Shown in pieces: positions 6,101 to 7,692 of a stretch of DNA of 7,692 nucleotides. Position 1 is the first letter of the stretch, and each line of letters begins with the position of its first letter. A program made the translations under genes and the position numbers. This DNA comes from Pseudomonadota bacterium (lineage in GTDB: Bacteria > Pseudomonadota > Alphaproteobacteria > Rhizobiales > Devosiaceae). Under the pieces are notes generated by a model. It was given only the letters and a program-made list of their open reading frames with translations. It had not been told where the DNA came from and made no database searches. The stretch spans positions 1-7,692 of the forward strand of contig JAEZBF010000020.1 of assembly GCA_023427545.1 (NCBI GenBank), written 5' to 3'.

Positions 6101-6820
6101 ATGGCACTGACGATCGACTACACCGCTAAGTCCGTAGTCATCACCGGCGGCACGGGCGGTATCGGCCTCGCGCTGGCCCGCGGCTTCGCCGCTGCCGGCG
6201 CGACGGTCACCGCAACCGGCGCCACCCAGGCCGAGGTCGACGCCGCCGGTCACATCGATGCCATCGCCTTCGCCGTGCTCGACGTCCGTTCCGACCCTGC
6301 AGTCGCCGCCTTCGCCGGGTGCTTCGACCGCGTCGACGCTCTCATCAACTGCGCCGGCGTCAATCTCCGCGCCGCCGAGCTGACCCCCGAGGGTTTCGCC
6401 ACCGTCGTCGACATCAACCTCAACGGCTCGATGCGGACCGCCTACGCCCTGCGCCCGGCCTTGGCCGGCGGCGCCATCCTCAACTTCGCGTCGATGTTCT
6501 CGTTCTTCGGCGCGCCGCACGCACCCGGCTATGCCGCCAGCAAGGGCGGCGTGGTCCAGCTCACCAAGTCCCTCGCCATCGCCTTCGCCGCGGAAGGCAT
6601 CCGCGTGAACGCCCTCGCCCCCGGCTGGATCGAAACGCCGATGACCGCGGTCCCGCGCGGCAACCCCGCCCGAAGCGCCGAGCTCGTCGGCCGCACCCCT
6701 CTCGGCCGCTGGGGCACGCCGGACGATCTCGTGGCGCCCGCGCTCTTCCTCTGCTCCCCGCTTGCCGGCTTCATTACTGGCGCCGTGATGCCCGTCGACG
6801 GGGGCTTCGCCGTCTCGTAG
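6101..6820 (+). CDS. Classical SDR family NAD(P)-dependent oxidoreductase
   Basis: A 239-residue short-chain dehydrogenase/reductase that will oxidise an alcohol or reduce a ketone; the substrate is unknown. All classical-SDR elements are present: TGGTGGIG cofactor loop at 15-22, D61-V after beta-4 region (LDVRSD), NCAG at 83-86, N107 in the helix-4 position, catalytic S131, Y144 and K148 (YAASK), PGWIETPM at 174-181, and the C-terminal VDGGF. The segment between beta-2 and beta-3 is short (TATGATQAEVDAAG), making the protein slightly smaller than the typical 250. No acidic residue directly ends beta-2 (TVTATGAT), which hints at NADP rather than NAD, though weakly. GGAAGGG lies 5 bases before the ATG. 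The gene follows the cupin gene after a REP-like hairpin and is followed 11 bases later by the VIT gene, so it is probably part of the same transcript. Confidence 0.9.
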   Translation: MALTIDYTAKSVVITGGTGGIGLALARGFAAAGATVTATGATQAEVDAAGHIDAIAFAVLDVRSDPAVAAFAGCFDRVDALINCAGVNLRAAELTPEGFATVVDINLNGSMRTAYALRPALAGGAILNFASMFSFFGAPHAPGYAASKGGVVQLTKSLAIAFAAEGIRVNALAPGWIETPMTAVPRGNPARSAELVGRTPLGRWGTPDDLVAPALFLCSPLAGFITGAVMPVDGGFAVS

Positions 6821-6831
6821 ACTTGCGGGTC

Positions 6832-7539
6832 ATGGCCACCTCGCCCTCCATCCACACCGAAGTCCATCTCGTCCACCGCATCGGCTGGCTGCGCGCCGCC
6901 GTCCTCGGCGCCAACGATGGCATCGTCTCGGTCGCCTCCATCCTCGTCGGCGTTGCGAGCTCCGGCGCCGAGCACGGCGCGATCATCGTTGCGGGCATTG
7001 CCGGGCTTGTCGCCGGTGCCATGTCGATGGCGGCCGGCGAATACGTCTCGGTCTCGTCCCAGACGGACACCGAGCAGGCCGACCTCGCCAAGGAGGCATC
7101 CGAGCTCAAGATCCACCCTGAGAACGAGCTCGAAGAGCTGACCCGCATCTACCAGAGCCGCGGCGTCGACCGCGAAACCGCGGAAGCGGTGGCGCGCCAA
7201 CTCACCGCCCACGACGCGCTCGGCGCCCATGCCCGCGACGAGCTTGGGATAACGGAGGTCTCGTCCGCCAACCCGATCCAGGCGGCGCTCACCTCCGCCC
7301 TGACCTTTACCGTCGGCGCCGCGCTGCCGCTGATTGCGGCGGCGCTGGTCCCCGGCAGCGCCAATGCCGTCGTCGTCACCGTCGTGACGCTGGTCGTCCT
7401 TGCCATCCTCGGCGCGTTGGGCGCCCGCACCGGCGGCGCCCCGCTCCTCAAGGGCACGCTGCGCGTCCTGATCTGGGGCGCGCTGGCGATGGCGTTCACC
7501 GCCGCCGTCGGCGCGCTGTTCGGGACGGTGGTCGGCTAG
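6832..7539 (+). CDS. VIT1/CCC1 family iron/manganese transporter
   Basis: Integral membrane protein of the vacuolar iron transporter family; bacterial members are thought to export or store away Fe2+ or Mn2+ by proton exchange. The 235-residue product has five predicted membrane segments (about 22-43, 48-70, 149-171, 176-198, 210-232). The first carries the family signature LRAAVLGANDGIVSVASILVG (20-40) with D29, and the second ends in GAMSMAAGEYVSVSSQTD, holding the conserved methionine and GEY. The loop from 73 to 148 is rich in glutamate (E81, E88, E91, E98, E101, E102, E117, E137) and matches the cytoplasmic metal-binding domain, with PENELEELTRIYQSRGV typical of the family. I chose the ATG at 6832; the frame is open far upstream inside the SDR gene, but that stretch is arginine/proline-rich shadow sequence. 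It begins 11 bases after the SDR stop with only a weak ribosome binding site, so translation may depend on coupling. Its stop overlaps the convergent aldo/keto reductase stop. Confidence 0.92.
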   Translation: MATSPSIHTEVHLVHRIGWLRAAVLGANDGIVSVASILVGVASSGAEHGAIIVAGIAGLVAGAMSMAAGEYVSVSSQTDTEQADLAKEASELKIHPENELEELTRIYQSRGVDRETAEAVARQLTAHDALGAHARDELGITEVSSANPIQAALTSALTFTVGAALPLIAAALVPGSANAVVVTVVTLVVLAILGALGARTGGAPLLKGTLRVLIWGALAMAFTAAVGALFGTVVG

Positions 7540-7692
7540 CGCCCCGCCTCAGTCAGGTCCCGCAGGTCCTGCTGCGAGAGCTGCAGCCGCGCGCTGCGCA
7601 CCAGCGATGCCAGCTGCTCGACCGAGGTCGCGGACGCGATCGGCGCCGCCACCGCCGGTTGCGCGGCAACCCACGCCAGCGCGATCTCCGCC
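7536..7692 (-). CDS. Aldo/keto reductase, C-terminal fragment (5' part beyond window)
   Basis: The minus-strand frame entering at the right edge gives 51 residues ending at TAG (7538-7536): EIALAWVAAQPAVAAPIASA, then TSVEQLASLV and LQLSQQDLRDLTEAGR. ALAWVAAQPAVAAPI followed by a T-S-V-E-Q-L helix and a final L-S-x-x-D-L helix is the C-terminal cofactor-binding end of NADPH-dependent aldo/keto reductases (YajO/YghZ-like group), where the P-I-x-x-A-T-S segment normally contacts the 2'-phosphate side of NADPH. The catalytic tetrad lies outside the window, so activity and substrate cannot be judged. Convergent with the VIT gene and sharing the CTAG of its stop. Confidence 0.8.
   Translation of the reverse strand, partial: AEIALAWVAAQPAVAAPIASATSVEQLASLVRSARLQLSQQDLRDLTEAGR

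Noticed and set aside
6319..6831. N-terminal extension of the VIT gene inside the SDR gene.
   Set aside because: The stretch is arginine/proline-rich, is an out-of-frame reading of the SDR and lacks any domain; the VIT signature starts right after the ATG at 6832.

Overview
The window is a compact, GC-rich chromosomal stretch with eight protein-coding genes, two of them cut by the window edges, and intergenic gaps all under 160 bases. Gene content points to an alphaproteobacterium, most likely Hyphomicrobiales (Rhizobiales): a C-P lyase-type phosphonate cluster with a DUF1045 gene, an Azospirillum/rhizobium-type aldose 1-dehydrogenase, and intergenic CCTTCTCCC...GGGAGAAGG hairpin repeats. The genus cannot be fixed from the sequence; a Devosia-like organism is only a guess. 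I found no RNA gene, CRISPR array, insertion sequence or prophage.

Layout. (1) Positions 1-1649, minus strand: the start of a phosphonate-degradation operon. A DUF1045/2H-phosphoesterase-like gene is followed with no gap (TGA directly abutting ATG) by phnM, which runs off the left edge. The rest of the phn genes may lie to the left. (2) Positions 1650-1767: a 118-base divergent promoter region with a good candidate Pho box facing the phn genes, the expected control for a phosphate-scavenging operon. (3) Positions 1768-3021, plus strand: a MOFRL-type glycerate 2-kinase. (4) Positions 3023-4258, minus strand: a fosmidomycin-resistance-type (Fsr) MFS exporter, convergent with the kinase and separated by one base. 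(5) Positions 4259-4414: a second divergent region with an inverted repeat that could be an operator. (6) Positions 4415-7539, plus strand: a likely operon of a Gfo/Idh/MocA aldose 1-dehydrogenase, a small cupin of the 2,4'-dihydroxyacetophenone dioxygenase family, a classical SDR and a VIT-family iron/manganese transporter. Intergenic REP-like hairpins lie before and after the cupin gene. (7) Positions 7536-7692, minus strand: the C-terminal end of an aldo/keto reductase whose stop codon overlaps that of the VIT gene.

How the genes fit together. The left part is organophosphonate use under phosphate control. The right part looks like oxidation of a sugar or related small molecule by two NAD(P)-dependent dehydrogenases plus a cupin of unknown reaction; the glycerate kinase could feed a C3 product of such a pathway into glycolysis, but nothing in the sequence proves that link. 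The features most worth following are the DUF1045-phnM pair under a Pho box, the dehydrogenase-cupin-SDR cassette of unknown substrate, and the inverted REP pair inside that cassette. I saw no clear evidence of a wholly new system.
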